DNA of 64,000 nucleotides, taken from the NCBI GenBank assembly GCA_963714995.1, contig CAVQQP010000001.1:62001-126000 (forward strand), written 5' to 3'. Under the pieces are notes generated by a model. It made no database searches. It saw only the letters and a program-made list of their open reading frames with translations, and was not told the origin of the DNA. Source of the DNA: Prado023 sp963714995 (lineage in GTDB: Bacteria; Actinomycetota; Actinomycetes; S36-B12; CAIYMF01). The translations under genes were made by a program, and so were the position numbers. This document shows, piece by piece, positions 62,353 through 64,000 of this stretch; position 1 is the first letter of the stretch, and every line of letters starts with the position of its first letter.

Positions 62353-63630
62353 TCAGCCGTTCAGGATCCGGGTGATCTGCTCGGAGGCCGCCGTGGTCGC
62401 CTCCTGGACCGTCGCCTCGTTGCTGAAGATCGACTCCAGCATGTCCGCCAGGAGCTCGGAGGTCACGACGTTGACCCAGTACGGGCTCACCGGCGTGAAC
62501 CGGGAGTTGGTCGCCGCCGCATCGGCGACCGCGAGGTACGCGTTGCCCTGGTGTCCGGCGAACGCTCCCTCCTGGTTGGGGATGACTCCTGCCCGGGCCA
62601 GCTCCGTCTGTGCCTCCAGGCCCGTCAGGATCTTGATCCACTGCACGGCCAGGGCCTGCTGGGTGCTCCGGGCGGAGACTGCGAGGTCCGATCCGCCGAA
62701 GAAGACCGGGGCGGTCGTGCCGGGGGCCGTTCCCGGAAGCGCGAAGGCGCCGATGTCACCCTTCAGGTCGCCGTTGTCCAGGATCCCCGGCACCCACCAG
62801 GAGTCGATCATCATCCCGACGTCCCCGGTCTTGAAGGCATCGACGTTCTTGGTCTCGTCGGCGTCGATGGGTGCCTTGGAGTACTTCTCGACGAGGCCCT
62901 TGAGGGTCGTCAGGCCCTGGACGGACTCCGCGGAGTCCAGGGTGCCGGTCCAGGTGTCACCGTCCTGTGTGGCGATCTCGCCGCCGGCGTCCCAGACGAA
63001 CGGCACGGCACCGTTCCAGTACCGACCCGGGAAGTAGAACGCCGAGTACGCAGCGTTCTCGGAGTTGGCGGACTGCAGCTTCTCCGCGACGGCCTCGAGC
63101 TCGGCGAGGGAGGTCGGGACCTCGACACCGGCGTCCTTGAACTGGCCCTTGTTGTAGACCACGACGTTCACGCCCCCGTAGTAGGGGATGCCGTAGCGGA
63201 TGCCGTCGAGCTCGCCGGAGGGCTGAAGACCCGGGAGCATGCCGGCGACCTCGAGGTCCTCGGCGTACGCGGACAGGTCCGCGAGCAGGCCGGCATCGGC
63301 GTACTTGGCGGTCAGGACGTTGCCGATCTCGACGACATCCGGGGTGACGTCGGTGGCCAGCGCGTCGGTCAGCCGCTCCTGGACGCCGAACCACTGCTGC
63401 CGCTCGACCTCGACCTCGACGTTGGGGTACTGCTCCGCGAACCGGTCGTTGACCGCGTCGATCACCGACTGGGGCTGGCTGGCATCCATGAGCCAGACCC
63501 TGAGGGTGCCGGCCGCATCGGCGGGCGGGGGCGACACGGCGTCGTCCTGTGCAGGGTCAGAGCCGCTCGTGCAGCCGCTGAGGGCCAGGCCGGCGGCAGC
63601 CAGCACCACGATCCCGGTGCGGAACGTCAT
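62353..63630 (-). CDS. Family 1 extracellular solute-binding lipoprotein
   Basis: 425-aa exported lipoprotein with lipobox LSGC at about residue 20 and an SBP_bac_1 fold: GTLRVWLMDASQPQSVIDAVNDRF, PDVVEIGNVLTAKYADAGLL, GIPYYGGVNVVVYNK and GMMIDSWWVPGI. Members bind oligosaccharides or other solutes for CUT1 ABC importers. AAGGGG precedes the ATG. No permease or ATPase gene follows within the window, so it probably shares a transporter encoded elsewhere or has lost its partners. Confidence 0.88.
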   Translation of the reverse strand: MTFRTGIVVLAAAGLALSGCTSGSDPAQDDAVSPPPADAAGTLRVWLMDASQPQSVIDAVNDRFAEQYPNVEVEVERQQWFGVQERLTDALATDVTPDVVEIGNVLTAKYADAGLLADLSAYAEDLEVAGMLPGLQPSGELDGIRYGIPYYGGVNVVVYNKGQFKDAGVEVPTSLAELEAVAEKLQSANSENAAYSAFYFPGRYWNGAVPFVWDAGGEIATQDGDTWTGTLDSAESVQGLTTLKGLVEKYSKAPIDADETKNVDAFKTGDVGMMIDSWWVPGILDNGDLKGDIGAFALPGTAPGTTAPVFFGGSDLAVSARSTQQALAVQWIKILTGLEAQTELARAGVIPNQEGAFAGHQGNAYLAVADAAATNSRFTPVSPYWVNVVTSELLADMLESIFSNEATVQEATTAASEQITRILNG

Positions 63631-63766
63631 TGGATCCCCTTCGGCGGTTGGGTGTCGTCACGATCATGCACCAGTCCGACGACGACCGGGGTGATCTCGG
63701 GTCGGCGTGCCATCGCCCATCCCGTCGCGAGTTGCGCCGGACCCGGGCGGGCGGGACCCTTGAGCC

Positions 63767-64000
63767 ATGTGGCTGCAGTCCCGCCGACGCGATGTTCCCG
63801 TCCCCCCGGAGCGGGCCCTGCCCGGCCGCCCGGACTACGACTACCCGCTGGCCCACGTGCACGACGTGCTGGGCACCTCCCTGCTCGGGCCGTTCCCTGC
63901 GGGCGTGGTCACCCTGTACCTGGGCATGGGCTGCTTCTGGGGCGCGGAGAAGCGCCTGTGGCAGCTGCCCGGCGTGCACACGACGGCCGCCGGATACCAG
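63767..64000 (+). CDS. msrA: Peptide methionine sulfoxide reductase MsrA, 3' part outside window
   Basis: First 78 residues only. The active-site motif MGCFWGAEKRLW, with the catalytic Cys, is present, and the leader before it (FPAGVVTLYLG) matches the family. MsrA repairs oxidised methionine (S form) in proteins. Divergent from the solute-binding lipoprotein gene. Confidence 0.9.
   Translation, partial: MWLQSRRRDVPVPPERALPGRPDYDYPLAHVHDVLGTSLLGPFPAGVVTLYLGMGCFWGAEKRLWQLPGVHTTAAGYQ

Overview
The window is high-GC DNA of an actinomycete-type bacterium (Actinomycetota). A Micrococcales or Cellulomonadaceae-like host is my best guess, with low confidence below phylum. Support comes from very GC-rich third codon positions and many families found mainly in Actinobacteria (DUF222-HNH, DUF4245, DUF4307, DUF6542, DUF1707, DUF3817). 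A further sign is a gene set at 36-57 kb (ychF, DUF6542, ispH, xseA/xseB, DUF4245, fumarase, PIN-PhoH, short-chain cis-prenyltransferase, hemolysin III/TrhA, DUF4307-greA) that recalls the mycobacterial Rv1080c-Rv1112 region. No tRNA, rRNA or CRISPR array was seen.

Layout. 1-7.9 kb: an acetate module (acs, LytS-type kinase, LytTR regulator, DUF485 subunit, ActP-type symporter, DUF294 nucleotidyltransferase, PAS-DnaQ exonuclease), most genes overlapping by 4-8 bp. 8.0-14.0 kb: a DinB-fold protein and a ChvE/MmsA/MmsB-type sugar ABC importer with a divergent LacI regulator. 14.0-16.8 kb: two badly frameshifted secreted hydrolases. 17.0-19.8 kb: a flavin electron-transfer operon (ferric-reductase-like protein, FMN-binding protein, ApbE).

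19.8-34.8 kb is the most unusual part. It holds three MFS transporters with C-terminal cyclic-nucleotide-binding domains (cNBD), a glutaminase-STAS-cNBD fusion, a secreted protein with a DtxR/IdeR-like box, a tandem-domain class III cyclase with an ATPase and TPR tail (soluble-adenylyl-cyclase-like), two metallohydrolases that could be phosphodiesterases, and a stand-alone cNBD protein. I read this as a cyclic-nucleotide signalling island. Two CRP-like sites before a cell-wall hydrolase at 47.3-47.5 kb fit the same theme.

34.8-57.4 kb is mostly conserved housekeeping: hemerythrin with a DtxR-like box, ArsC, a GNAT gene that looks inserted at the 3' end of ychF, ychF, a DUF222-HNH gene, rmuC, ispH, xseAB, fumarase, lytic enzyme, PhoH, prenyltransferase, TrhA, xthA, an MFS transporter, a SURF1 operon, greA and ilvA. 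57.4-64 kb: another MFS transporter, a DUF559 nuclease-like gene bracketed by palindromic repeats, ung, an orphan glmL, an orphan solute-binding lipoprotein and the start of msrA.

Two patterns cross the whole window. First, many start codons lie 6-8 nt after a TANNNT-type -10 box, which suggests leaderless transcripts. Second, ten genes are frameshifted, mostly in GC runs and concentrated before 33 kb; sequencing error is the simplest explanation but decay is not excluded.
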